This document shows, piece by piece, positions 12,001 to 24,235 of a DNA stretch of 64,000 nucleotides. A program made the position numbers and the translations under genes. Below the pieces are notes generated by a model, which searched no databases, was not told where the DNA came from, and saw only the letters and a program-made list of their open reading frames with translations. The DNA comes from Acanthornis magna (Eukaryota > Chordata > Aves > Passeriformes > Acanthizidae): NCBI GenBank assembly GCA_036785705.1, contig JAWUZG010000001.1, positions 6,324,001-6,388,000 of the forward strand, given 5' to 3'. The first letter of the stretch is position 1. Each line of letters starts with the position of its first letter.

Positions 12001-15000
12001 TTTAAACGTTTATCTTTTAAATATCAGAACAATTAAACAATTTGAGATGACTATCACAGGTTATCATTATCATTAGGTAAAAATGTTTGTCCTCTAACAC
12101 ATTTGTTACACATTAAGCAGATGCTTCTGAGTTCAATTTAGAAATTGAAAACTTTCATTGGTTTGGGAGGCACAAAAAGCCAAATTAGATGACCATAATG
12201 ATCCTTCAATTTCATAAATGTATTTGTCTGCTGCTACTGAATAGAATAATATGAGAATAGCTTAACAAAAATAGTTGGAGTCACAAAAATGTTGACAGGT
12301 GCTTCCTGTAAGGGAAAAATCACACTTGGTGTTGTGTGTAGTTAGGCAGTGCTGTAAATTCCCTCTGTCGTCAAACTGTCTTTAGGTAATTTATGTTTTG
12401 ACAATAAAAATATTAAATAAAACAGTAAAAGACCACCTACATTTCCTCCTGCCTGTAAGGTGATATATATATTTTAAATTTTATTTTTTTTTTTTTTTAC
12501 ACTTCTTATATTTTTAATGGATTTAGGTGCTGACATTGTAGGTGCCTCAAACCTACTTGGAAGCATGTTTCAGATCTAACAGACTGCAATTCTTTTATTT
12601 ATTAGGCTGAATATTTTTTTCAATATGAGAAAAAACTCTTTGACAAACATTTGAACACAAATTGGGCTGTACGTAATCTTCAGTGAAATATACAGATAGC
12701 CTGGGCCCATGTACATTTCTGTATTTCCTAGATTTAGCTGTTTGGAAGAAATCTGAGCTTTCTCACACAGTACTCCTATAAACTACATGGCTTCACTCTT
12801 AAAGGAACGGAAAATAAAACCTAAAATTCTGCAGGAGCCAGAGCTACAGAAACTGTGGTGCTGCTGTATGAAAATGTTATATAATGGCTTCTGCTTCTCT
12901 GGGTAGGGGTGAAGGTAATCATGTCGTTAAGTTTGGTGTTAGACCTTTCACTTAGTACTGTCTTGTAGTATTCAAGAAAAACGACAGTGGAGAAAAGGAT
13001 GTGCTGCATAAAAGACAGGTGTCGAGAGAACAATCATATTCTCATCTAGTGTTTTGATTCTGTGAACACAGAATGTGTTCTGAACTGTGGTTCAGTTTTT
13101 CTTTGGAGGGAATGTCACGGTTTTCGTGTATAGGGGCATGTTTTCTAGGGTAATAAAACCAGCATAAGCATTTGGGCTGCGTGTTAATGTTTGTCACAAA
13201 CCTTCAGCATTATGAGAGAATCTGACAGCAAATGAGAGCAGTGTAAATTAATCTGAGGTGTATTCCCTACTTTTTTTCAGCCATCACTCTGAACCTAAGG
13301 CAAACAGATGGCTGAGGATTTCTCTGAAACATTAAGTGCTTTGATAGGAACATTCTCAGGATGTAATTTACATGCTACTTGAAGCATGACTTTTTTCTAT
13401 TGATTGGTTTCTTTTCTTCCCAAAAATATTAAAACATAAAGGAACAAAAGCCATAAGATATAGCAATAACATTTAGATCACAAGCTACTTGTTCTTACAG
13501 TGACATTGTTTTTTTACTTATAGTGCAAGCAGTCATTATAGTTCCTCTTAGTATACTTTTTCCCATCAAATCAAAGAAATAATATAATATTATGATTCCT
13601 TACTTTTTAATGCACCCAAATATATTTACATGGGCTATAAAACCCTCAGGGAGAGCAGTAGGCTTTTGAGAGGTTATATTCTTCATGGCTACTTGCCAGC
13701 TGATCAAAGTTGCTGATTCCAGCAATAATGTAAGTTCTTGACTAGCATGATCCTGCATTTTTCTCAGTATAGCCATAGATACAGGGGGTGATAGAAATTG
13801 CATAATCTCTCCTGCAATGTTACCAGAGAGCAGTCTTCCCTCCTAAAACGCAAAAGGAAGAGGGAGAGACTAGAGGCTATTTTTTTTCTGGGAAGAAGGA
13901 ATGCACAGAGTTGCATATTCCCATTCCTTTTCTAGAGAGTAGATTTGATTAATAAGAACCTATTTTTCTTTGTTACTGTAAAACTCTTTCCTAAGATTGA
14001 TTTACTCATCCTGATTTAATTCTTTGAATCTGCTTAATGTAAAAATTGGCTTGTTATTTTGATTTTGTTAGCATAAATCAGTATTTAAATTACTAAAATA
14101 TGTATGATTTAACATCTTAGCAGTTGTTCCTGATGTGGGATATCCACTAAGAACTCAGAATCACAGAACTGGTCTGTACTTTATTCAATAATGCTGTTCA
14201 CTTAGTAATGCTTGTGACAAGTTTACCTACCATGCTGTATTGTCTTTTGTCTTTCTGTCACTAAAACATTTATTCTCCCCTGGAAAAATTACTGCTAACC
14301 ACAGATATTTACTTAGGATCATCCTGGGTAGCTGGACTTAGTGTAGAAAAACCCTCATGAGCTAATACTTCACAGAGTATTCAACAAAATTCCAGTAATA
14401 TTTTTTTTCTTTTATTTTTAAACAATCCATGTTTCTTCCACATTGGAATACAAAAACTGCAGAGAAAATACTTCTGCATTGAAAAGTGAAAAATCCTCTA
14501 CAGATAGTTCTGATTTATGTGGTAGTATAATGTTTGACTTATCAAGATTGTGCTGTTGACGTGTGCAACCTGGGATCCACTTTGACCTCAAATCTTGGTC
14601 TGCTTCCTGCATGGTCATTCTTCACCCTGTGTTTCACTAACTGGATGTGCTTGCTCAAACTGCATTATTTATGCACAGAATTCCATAGCTATCAAGACAT
14701 TTTTTCACATTTCAATGTAATAAATTTAGACTTCAATATTTTCCTCCAGTATATTCATAGTCTCCCCCAGACCAAAATAATTTAAATTGTAATAAGAAAA
14801 CAATAAAAGCTAACAATTTTTTTCCATACTCTCAAGACAGGTTCCCATGCAGTATAGCTTGATATGTTTTTCATTATTTGCCCATGAATTAGATATGACT
14901 CTTCGGCAGCCATGTCTATTTATCTAGCTTTACATCCAACCTGTAGCACTTTTATTTGTGTTGTATTCCTTCCCACTCTATGAGCTTAAATGGACTCAAA

Positions 15001-18000
15001 ATAAAATACCTACTCCTTCCTACCAACTGCAAGGCCTGCTACTGTCATAGAAGACAATTACATGGGTCTGACGTGTGCCAGATTCTACCTTCTCTTATTT
15101 CATTATTTCCCAGGTCATTAAAATACTTAGATTATCACTCCAGTGATTTTCTGATTAGCAAAAAAAAAGATTCAAGAACTAGAATCATAGGAAAGCAGCT
15201 AATAACTGGTGCAATTTGCAGAAGACTTACTGGATAAACTACTTGGCTAGAGAAATTCAGAGGTGCTCAGGAACTCTGATGGTGCAGCCATCTAAATTTT
15301 CTAAGTAGACAGGTTGAAGCTGAGGCATTTGTGTGTGAAAAAGATTTTCCTCAGAGAGCTGTTAGTGCCAAAAGGAAAGATTTGATTCTGTTTTCATTTA
15401 CATCAGTACTTCAGTGAAGTAAACGGAGAGAAACATAAAAAAATGGGGTTTGTGCGCTCACTATCAAGCATCACCAAATTCCTTTCTGTCTTGTACATCT
15501 ACAAGAATGCTCTTATTGAAAATAACTGTGAAATAACATAAGGAACGTTTTCTAAAAATTATTTATTGGTGATCTTCTTTTACATTTTGAATGGATTTTT
15601 CTTGCTCATAAATAATTCACATTTTTAATAAGTATATATTTTTGTCCATACGTACAGATGGCGGTAGTTAGATTGTTTTGGAGAAGAGGTAAGAGATCTT
15701 GTGGGGGTGGGGGAACTCTAGACAAAATGTTGCTTTGTCATTAATTGTGATAATCATCTCTTCCCAAATGCTCATGTTGCTTTTAGCTCATGAAAATTCA
15801 GCTGAGAATTTAACTTCCCTCTTGAATCAGGGTAGCATTTAGTAATGAGATTATTCTCTCTGTGCTTTGGCTATGCTGAGCCCAAACAATGCATTCAACT
15901 TTGAATCTAAGCCATTATTGTCAAAACAGTGTCGTTTGAAAATTAACAATTAGGTGAAAATGTCTTGCTACAGTAATTCCTTCAGGCTTCTCTTGGCTAC
16001 CTCAACTTCATCTTTTCTGAAAAATGATGTATCATCACCTTGGCAAAGCTTTCAGATGCTGTGTTCCCAAAAATGAATGTAGCATTTGCATTCATTTTGC
16101 CTGTTGCTCTTGGGTTGCTTTTTTTAATTTGAAGTCTTTTTATTTACTTCTGATAGCTCCATTCTTTCTTCTCCATCATAAGCAGTAATGAATGTATTCA
16201 TGTCTTCTTTTCCATAAACAAAGAAATGTGTATCAACATTATCAGTGCATAAACAGTTCAAAGGTGCTGAAATTCATGCCAGATGCTTCAGTGACTCAGT
16301 ACCAAATGGTGAAATGTCTGAAAGCTTAACAAGATATTCATTTTTCCTCCTGGAAATGTATTTTTACAAAGGCCTTTTTCTGTTAAGTGCCATCACTGAT
16401 CACAGTTCCTCAATATGCAGAATCAACAAGAGCTGAGCAGTCAGCTTACAAAACAGAGCAATTTGCTTCTGCTGCTTGTATTACACCATGATTTTATAAT
16501 AGTCAATTACTGAGAGAAATTTGTATAAAATGTTTTAAAGGAAAAATTTCTTAAGAAATTGTTGTTAATATGTTGTTTGTTGGGGGTTTTTTCAGTTTTA
16601 AAAGCAAGCATTAGTTTGGACTCTGTGAATTTTTTATTCCATACGGACTGATTAAAAACAAAATTACTTGTCATTAGGATGTGAAAGTTGTTAAATAACT
16701 AATAAGCCAAAAGACATTTAGGCATCATTCAGACTGATCAGAGGTTTGGTCAGTGCCTCAGCCTCATACCTGTGCCTCTTCTGACTAATTTTTATTCCAC
16801 TTCCTACAAGGCAGTGACTTATTCCAACCAAATTAATTCAGTAAATAAAGAATTATGTATTTTAAAATTAATAACCATTCTTTTCCCTGTCTCATCTGCT
16901 TTACCCTCTGATATATGAAACACAGTAATATTTAGAAAGGAGTCATGTCCTGAGACGCAACGCTGGATACCACATGGAAAATTATTTTCATTGTCCAATA
17001 TACTGATTGGTTAAACTGTTTTAGTGTCCCTTGGGACACTTGGATAGTTGAGGCTGACTTCTACTTGATCCCTGGTGGTGAGCTGCATCCTGTTTTGATT
17101 TAAATGCATTTTCATTTTTAGTATTTATCTTCATGTGAAACTGATCACTAAAGCAAAAAATGTAATGAGTTGAGAACTCAGAGATTTTCTTTTTAATAAG
17201 TGATGAAATTAAATGCCATAAGGACACTGGCATTTTCTCTTAACTTGTAGCTACCCACAGAAGTAACTATACATTCTACATTACAAAAGAACACTCAGAA
17301 TTTCTAATTATTTCTCCATTTATTCTGTAGATAATATTTTCAGTTCCCATGCTAAAAGAAGGAAACAAAGTGGATAGAGTCCCATTTCTAAGCAGTATTA
17401 CTTAGCTGTCAGGCATTATCACAATGACACATTGTTTAGAGTATAAATGTCATGAGGAACTCTGGATCAAACAAAAGTTTTCCACGTATTGACTTTTTCC
17501 TTGTAAAATTTAATGAAAATGTAATCGTCTTAATTAACAGTTGGATATAAAAGTCATTAAAATAGATGGAAGCATATCCATTCATTTAACAAGTCTTTAG
17601 ACTAAGCATTTAAGTAGCTTTTAATGCTTTTGGCTCCAGCCTGATGAGTATTATCTTCATTATATAGATGATTCTGTGAAGTTATGGAAAGGTTAAATGT
17701 TGATTCCAAGGCCACAAAATGTGACAGTTGGAAACCCAAAACTTAAATATTAATAGTTCTCTGTCTGTACTTAATATTTAAGTTAGTTTTTATCTAAATA
17801 AATGAATTGTTAAGGGTAATTTAAAAAACATATAAAATATTTTATAATAAAATATTTCTTGATCTTTATGTCACAAAAACTAACATCTGAATACTTTTTA
17901 TTTAAACAAAGAACCTATACGGTTCTGGAGAGACTGTAGTCAAAACTTGTTAGATAAGATTACGCGTCAAAGTGAATAAGAAGCCTGTGTAGGAAATATT

Positions 18001-18410
18001 CATACATTGATAAAAAAGAATATGGTCACAGTGATCCTTGTTAAAAACTGAAATAATATATTCTTAGTTTTACTACTAAGTTCTCTCTGAGATACCGGTG
18101 GAAGTAATAGGAACATTTTCAGGGGTATTTTTACTGGATTGCTTGGGCTAATTGTTAAACCAGAGAGGCATGCAAATAACAGTACATGTACAGAAAAATA
18201 AGCATCCAAAATTAACCTTATAAATTGCTGTGAGAGGACAAAGGCAATATAGAAGCCAAGCACCAAAATGAAGTTATAAAAAAAGAATTGTTCAAAACTG
18301 ATGAAAAACAACACAGGAAGATTAGAAATCATGAACCAGTGACTTTATTTACCCAAGCATCACCTTGGCAACCAGTTGTAATGGACTTAGGGGGCCAGAA
18401 GAATAATCCT
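9036..18410. other. Intergenic AT-rich DNA, no confirmed gene
   Basis: About 9.4 kb of AT-rich sequence with no recognised coding exon. Notable content is the possible isolated exon at 11,765-11,837, a T run near 12,481-12,500, and a short perfect inverted repeat AGTGTCCC-TT-GGGACACT at 17,023-17,040. The remaining open frames are short and carry no family signature. Confidence 0.6.
11765..11837 (+). other. Possible isolated exon (splice-signal pair only)
   Basis: A strong polypyrimidine tract (about 11,739-11,762) runs into CAG at 11,762-11,764. Seventy-three bases later comes ATAG followed by GTAAAA, a fair donor. The enclosed bases are open in one frame and lysine-rich. I recognise no protein, 73 bases is a common size for chance AG/GT pairs, and there is no partner exon in view. 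It could be an exon of a long non-coding RNA or nothing at all. Confidence 0.15.
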
Positions 18411-18645
18411 GGCAATCACAGAATCATAAAATCACTGAATGATTTGGGTTGGGAGTGACTTTAACATCATCTGGTTCCAACCCTCCTGCCATGGGCAGGG
18501 ACATTTTCCCCTAAACCAGATTGTTCCAAGCCCCATCCAACCTGACTTTGAACACTTCCAGGGATGGGGCATGCATAACTTTGGAAAGAAAAGTTGTCCT
18601 CTTCTCCAGAAAGTCATCATGCATTTTATACCAACTGCTAAATGC
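18411..18645 (-). mobile_element. CR1 LINE 3' end fragment, antisense
   Basis: On the + strand this reads as the reverse complement of a CR1 3' end: CACAGAATCATAAAATCAC, GATTTGGGTTGGGAGTGAC, CATCTGGTTCCAACCCTCC, GCCATGGGCAGGGACATTTT, CCCCATCCAACCTGACTTTG and AACACTTCCAGGGATGGGGC occur in the order expected. It is one of the better-preserved CR1 pieces here. The 102-codon + strand and 71-codon minus-strand open frames over it are not genes. Confidence 0.9.
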
Positions 18646-19979
18646 ACTTATAGCCTTAATCTAACAAACATTTGGAAAGACATGTTCACTCCCAAGGCTG
18701 AAGAAATGTCCCATGTGAACATGGATTTTGGAAGGGTTGAAATATGATCTTGAGAAAAGTCACAGAAGATGAACCAAAGACCAAAATACGAATGCTTTAA
18801 GAGAAACAGTAGAAGTATTGGAAAGGAAAAAGTTTAAAAAAAAAGGCAGAAATTAATTACTCTCAAGAAAATTGGAAGTAGTTTGAGACATATTCTTGGT
18901 TTGATTTTGGACCAATGTAATGTCAGCCTAACCATGGAACCAATGTCAAGGTCCATCTCCACAACTAGAATCAAGGTAATATATGTGAAATTTAGAATTC
19001 AGTTTATAAACGTATTCATAACCCAAGAGAAATTGATTTTAAAGTGACTCGTACTCACACTCCATATCTATGTAGCTATACATTAGGTAATTTCTCACAT
19101 TGCCTTCCTGACTTCTGCCACCTGTAGGGAAAATCCAGCTCCTCTGTAAATTGTATTGGTTTTAAAAGCCCAAAATATAATCTATTTAATTTTGCACTCC
19201 ATCTAGGTGCCCAAGCAAGCATATTTGACTTTCCTTTTCCAGCAAACACACACTGTACAGCTGAGCTTTCAAAAGGAGATTCAGAAAGCTCCAAGAATCT
19301 CAGATAAAAGCATAAATCAATATATTTAGTATAATTTAACTAAACTACTGCCACCAATTTATGTTCAGAATCCCTTTGTCAGTTCCTTGACAAGAAACAG
19401 CAAAAAACTCATTGCCAAAGAGCTGTCTGAAGAGGAATGAGATGGCAAAAAATTCTCCATTCAGTTTCTTCATGTCCTTCACAACCTCCATATAGTACAA
19501 TGCATTTACAATAAAATAACATAAAAGAAGTGATATTCTTGGATTAAATTATACAGAAGCAAACATTGTCACAACTGTTTTATGCTGAACTTTAAATGTA
19601 AATATCAGGTTAGATTTTGAAGTCTTTCTATCTCAAGTAAAAACTTCTTCAAAGTCCAAAGGATTTTGTAGAGCAGCAAAATAGAGTTTGAAATCTGAGG
19701 TCTGGTCCAAAAGCTGAAGAGAAGTTCTTAAAGGTACCTAACATTAAATCCTGGCTTATTTTTGCTGCTAGTAAGTGTTCACCTTTTCAATTTCTGTGAC
19801 AGAAAGAAGGGATCCTGGGTCCAGAGAGTAGAAGAGGACTTGGGTTTTAAATAGTGTTATTTAGAAAGGAGACAAAGGAATTGGGGCTGTTGTAGATTTT
19901 TAATAGTCATCCAAGTCAGTATTTTCAAGAAAGCTTAATGTGTATTATCATATTGTTATGCATTTGTGCTGTGATTAGT

Positions 19980-20196
19980 GGAGGGTTTTTTTGTGGGGAG
20001 GGGAGGGTATCTCTGTGGGTTTTTTGTGTTTTGGGGTTTTTTGGTTGGGTTTTTAGTTGTTTGGTTGGGGCTTTTTTTGTTGTTTTTTGTTTGTTTTGGT
20101 TTTGGTTGTTTTTTTTTGATTGGTTGGGTTTTTTCTGTTTAGTTTTGTTTTAGTGGTTGTTGTTGTTGCTGCTGCTGTTGCTGTTTGTTTGTTTGG
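19980..20196. repeat. G/T-rich low-complexity tract with (GTT)n and (GCT)n
   Basis: The + strand is almost wholly T and G, built from GTTTT, GGTTTT and GGGG runs, and ends in TTGTTGTTGTTGCTGCTGCTGTTGCTG. It opens long artificial frames on both strands (Phe/Trp/Val-rich one way, Lys/Asn/Thr-rich the other). These are composition artefacts. Confidence 0.9.
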
Positions 20197-20689
20197 CCAG
20201 GGGTTGTGGTTTTCTTTTAATTTTTTTCTCCTCAGGATCTTTTCTAATTCTAACCTTTCGTATCTACCCATCTCTGTATTTTTTAACCTGATTTCCATTC
20301 TCTGTCATCACTTATATTTATTGCTAAAGTCAGCCCCAAGGTAGTTTACATTTCTGCACTAAGAATTATTAGCAGAAAATTAACAGCTAATAGTCCTTGA
20401 AAATGGATCGGATATGTCCCTGAAGGCTGAGACATCTTTTGATTTGTTCACCTGTATCTAAACTCTAGAAGAAGGAGTTTTGTTTAATACTGCTCGATAG
20501 AATCCTGTACAAATGCACACTCACCATGAACGGAGCTTAGACTGTGGCCTCAGCGCTTTCTTTGCTGTAGTCCCTTACTATAGCAGCTCACAAGCCATGT
20601 TTTGCAGAAATAGCTTGCTGGATGGCTGGGAGAAGGACTGACCCATGGCATTGTTTCCCCAGCAAATGGTAAAAAAAGGAGAGCGTTAT

Positions 20690-21140
20690 TAAAATGATTG
20701 ACTACTTTTTCTTATTTTCTATTTAGGCTGCGATCCCAAAAGACTGGCTGGCCGTCTTTTAAAGCTGACATTTGATTTTCCGTTGAAGTGAATGCAAGTC
20801 GCTCTCTGATAAATGCTCAGATAATGAATATAATACAAATTTTTCATATCAGTTTTGCAGAGACATTTCTGGGCTACAAAAGGTCCTGATCATTTTTGGC
20901 ATGCTGCATATTAAGCTCAGTTCTTCTTTCTCATGCCCTGAATGCATAGCTTTTCACTATATCTAGTGACTCACCCATTATATTTTTTAGAGTCACAGGA
21001 ATTCTGCTACTAGGAGTGTCATATTAATCTTGGACCCGTATTGAAAATGTTCTCCATTACCATCGTTATAAGGCTCGTGCACAGAGATTTTTTGCGGTGG
21101 ATATAATCAGCAAATCACGGCATTCACACGGAAGAAGGCA
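20690..21140. promoter_or_regulatory. Candidate conserved non-coding element
   Basis: Within AT-rich, CpG-poor flanks this stretch keeps about ten CpGs (for example in GGCTGCGATCCC, GGCCGTC, CCGTTG, GTCGCTC, ATCGTT, CTCGTGC, TGCGGTGG and CACGGC). It has complex, non-repetitive sequence and no open frame. Retention of CpG in such a context often marks constrained DNA such as a distal enhancer. This is inference from composition only; an unmethylated or recently inserted stretch would look similar. Confidence 0.3.
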
Positions 21141-24016
21141 ATTTTCCTTGCCTCACTATTGTATCTGTTGTTCTCTTTAGCAATTAAATTCTGCATATCA
21201 TGAGTGAGAAGCTTCCTGTGCAGTGACAATATTACATCATGTTAGCCAGGTTATCTCTGAATCAAAAAAATGGGCTTCAGTTAATATTTTCCCAAGAACC
21301 AAGAGAAGTAAAGCACTATGGTTTGACTTGATCAAAGCTATACAAAAGAGCAACAAAAATCATTTCATATAACAAGCCAGACAGTGCCAACAAACAAGTA
21401 CAGATGTGAAGAGAAGAATTTTCCCCTTCAAAAATCCCCACCAAAAAGCACACACGAAAGACCCTAACTGATAATCTATATGATGTAAATATGTAGATAT
21501 TCTTTGATTATAATTCATTGGCAGGATTGAATATGAGAGTCTTCCTACCTGAAACTTGAAATTCCAAAGATGTGAAAAAGCATGGTGAATTTTTTTGAAC
21601 TTCAGTGCCTCTAAGGCCTGAGGTATATTTTTTTTTTCTGATTTTGTGTAAGAAAACTCACTGAAGTTGAGAATAGAGATCAAAAGATATGTTCCTTTCC
21701 TTTTAAGTCTGGCCAGGATGTCTCTCTGAGTTCATGAATAAAATAAAAAAGCTAAACTCTTTTTCAATTTGTTTTCCTATTTATATTTCTGATGCCTTAT
21801 GGTAAAAATTCCCTACAGGTGTAGTGTGATGGCCAGTGCATTCTGCCCTGAAACCAGTCTAAATAGCCTGGAAAGAGTGAGGGAGCCCAGGGGGTGGAAT
21901 ACCATGCATGACAGGTCCAGCTGGGCAGAAGCAAGGCTGCTCAGAGAGATCTGTCTCATGGCATCCATTTTAACATAGAAAATTATGTGTTCTGGGTATC
22001 AAAAAGATTGGGAAACATTGTCTATACTATTTGGATTAATTAATAAGTTCTACTAACATGGATCAAAACATATAGCCATGATTGAATTTTTTTTTGTGCA
22101 GTCAAGGATCTCTTCTCCTTTAAAAGAAAGTTCACTGAGTTATTTTTGTGTTACTTTTGTGTGAGCATGCAAATCGTTCAGATTCCACATAGAAAACTTG
22201 ACATGTTTTCAGAAAGTCTTCCTGACCTCTTTTTATCCAGAATTGGAAAATTTGGGTCAGCAAATCTTGACATCTGCATTCAGGTTCTAGTCCTTAGGGA
22301 TGTGAAGACTTTTGAATAATTGAGTTCCCACTCTTTGTCTTCTCCAGTGGGAAGCTATCAGGAAAAAAAACATTTCTGATTAAATATGAATTAGAAAAAA
22401 AAGACAAAAATTGTACCATAGATATGGTACTGTCAGTAAAAAAAAACCCTAGTCAGACCTTTGTAATCCCACAATAATTCTGAGATTTTGTAATTCCAAA
22501 TTATCTTGGTTTATTTACAAAAGTGAACTAAGGATTCGCTGGTATGAATTCATATATCTTCCTGTGAATACTTACACCATTGCAGAAAAGCAAGAGTATC
22601 TGGTACAAGTAAAGGGCTATTTCTACCAATAATATAATTTAAAATATTTTAAACAAAATTTCAAAGCACATCATTCTCAAAAAGTGCTGTGTAAAAGGTT
22701 GATTATGTATGAATGTATGAATAAAGCCAAGTAAGAATTTAAAAACTGCTACTAAAATACATTAGCATGCCCAAAAGCTGTAATATCTCAATCTAAACCA
22801 CAGTGAGTTTGCAAAAGAGATCTTAATCTTAACTAAAACTGGTCATAATTTATATAAAATAATATTTGGTTTGCATCTGGCTTTTTATTAATTTATTATT
22901 TTTCCTGATTCCTGAATCAGTTGTCAAACAATTCTTAATTGTCCATGCAACTGCTCTCGTTCCAATAGTTCCAAAGTTCAGTAAATTTTTAAGAACATAC
23001 GTTTGCACATTAAACCATCAGCTAAGGCATTAAATATATGGTAAATAATCATTCACCATCTTTAAGAGTATTTTTAATGGAAATAGCTTTGACAAGTGTC
23101 CATAGTTGGGAAGACAAATCAGATGAAAATTGGTAACAATACCAGCATTTTTTCTTTGTGCTTTTATGTTCTGATCTATGTTTTATCATGTGGATTAAAA
23201 TTAACAAAATCTGAAATCAAGACACTTATAAGCATAGTAGGAAGAAGAGATGAAAATGGCAAAGCTCATTTATTTTCTAAGTTATGCAAGTCTCATTTTC
23301 TGTGAAGCTCTTATATTCTACTGATGGGCAATTTACAAAATTCTTAGATCATTTTTTGTCACTAATTGAGAACCTTTAATTTATTTGGGCAGATAAGAAA
23401 TATGAATATGGGAAATGCATACTTTTAAGACAGTCAAGAGCCAAGACAAAGAAGAGGGAGAAAAAAGAGACCTAAATATCCCCATGCCAGCCTGAGACTT
23501 TGGTAAGTCAATTAATCTCTTTGTTTTAATTTGTTTTAAATCAGGAATAATTATATATCTGCAATCTGGAAGGCTTCTGAGATTCTAAATTTAGTGGTGC
23601 TCATAAAGCCTTTGAGAGGTTTCACTGGTCGATGTTCTAAATTAGCACTGTGTACTTACAAATATCTTCTAATTTTCTTAAAGGTTGATAATTCCTGGCA
23701 GTATTAACTCAATATTTCCAAGGGAGAAATGACTAATTAATTTTCTAATATTGTAGAAGCACACTAAAATTAATAAGTACAGAGTCCTACTTAGCACAAG
23801 TTATTTAATGCTTAAGTGTTGCAATGCTGTGTATTGATACATTTGTCATACTATGAATGTTCAATTTAAATTTAAAAAGAATTATGTATGAAGTCACATA
23901 AGGCATAATATGGAAAATAGATAGGAAAAGCTGACTCTACCGTGGAATTATAGGAACCAGGTGACAGATGGTACTTCCTCCTTTCCTTCATTGTTACTCC
24001 CAGATGTTGTTTCTAG

Positions 24017-24235
24017 GGAAAAAACAAAAAAACACCAGCCTCACTGCCAACAAAACCAAACCAAAACAAAGACAAAAACAAAAACAAAAACAAAAGCAAA
24101 AAACCCCCCAAAACCCCCCAATAAAACCCCAAAAACCAAAATCAAACATATAAAACCGCAAACAGACAAAAGACCAACCACGCCAAACCAAAGTTAAAAA
24201 AAAAATCCAACAAAAACCAACCAACAAAAGAAAAA
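24017..24235. repeat. A/C-rich low-complexity tract
   Basis: Runs of CAAAA, CCAAA and CCCC (AAAACAAAAACAAAAACAAA, AACCCCCCAAAACCCCCC) make up nearly the whole segment. It is compositionally the complement of the G/T-rich block 4 kb upstream. Open frames on both strands are artefacts of the tract. Confidence 0.9.
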
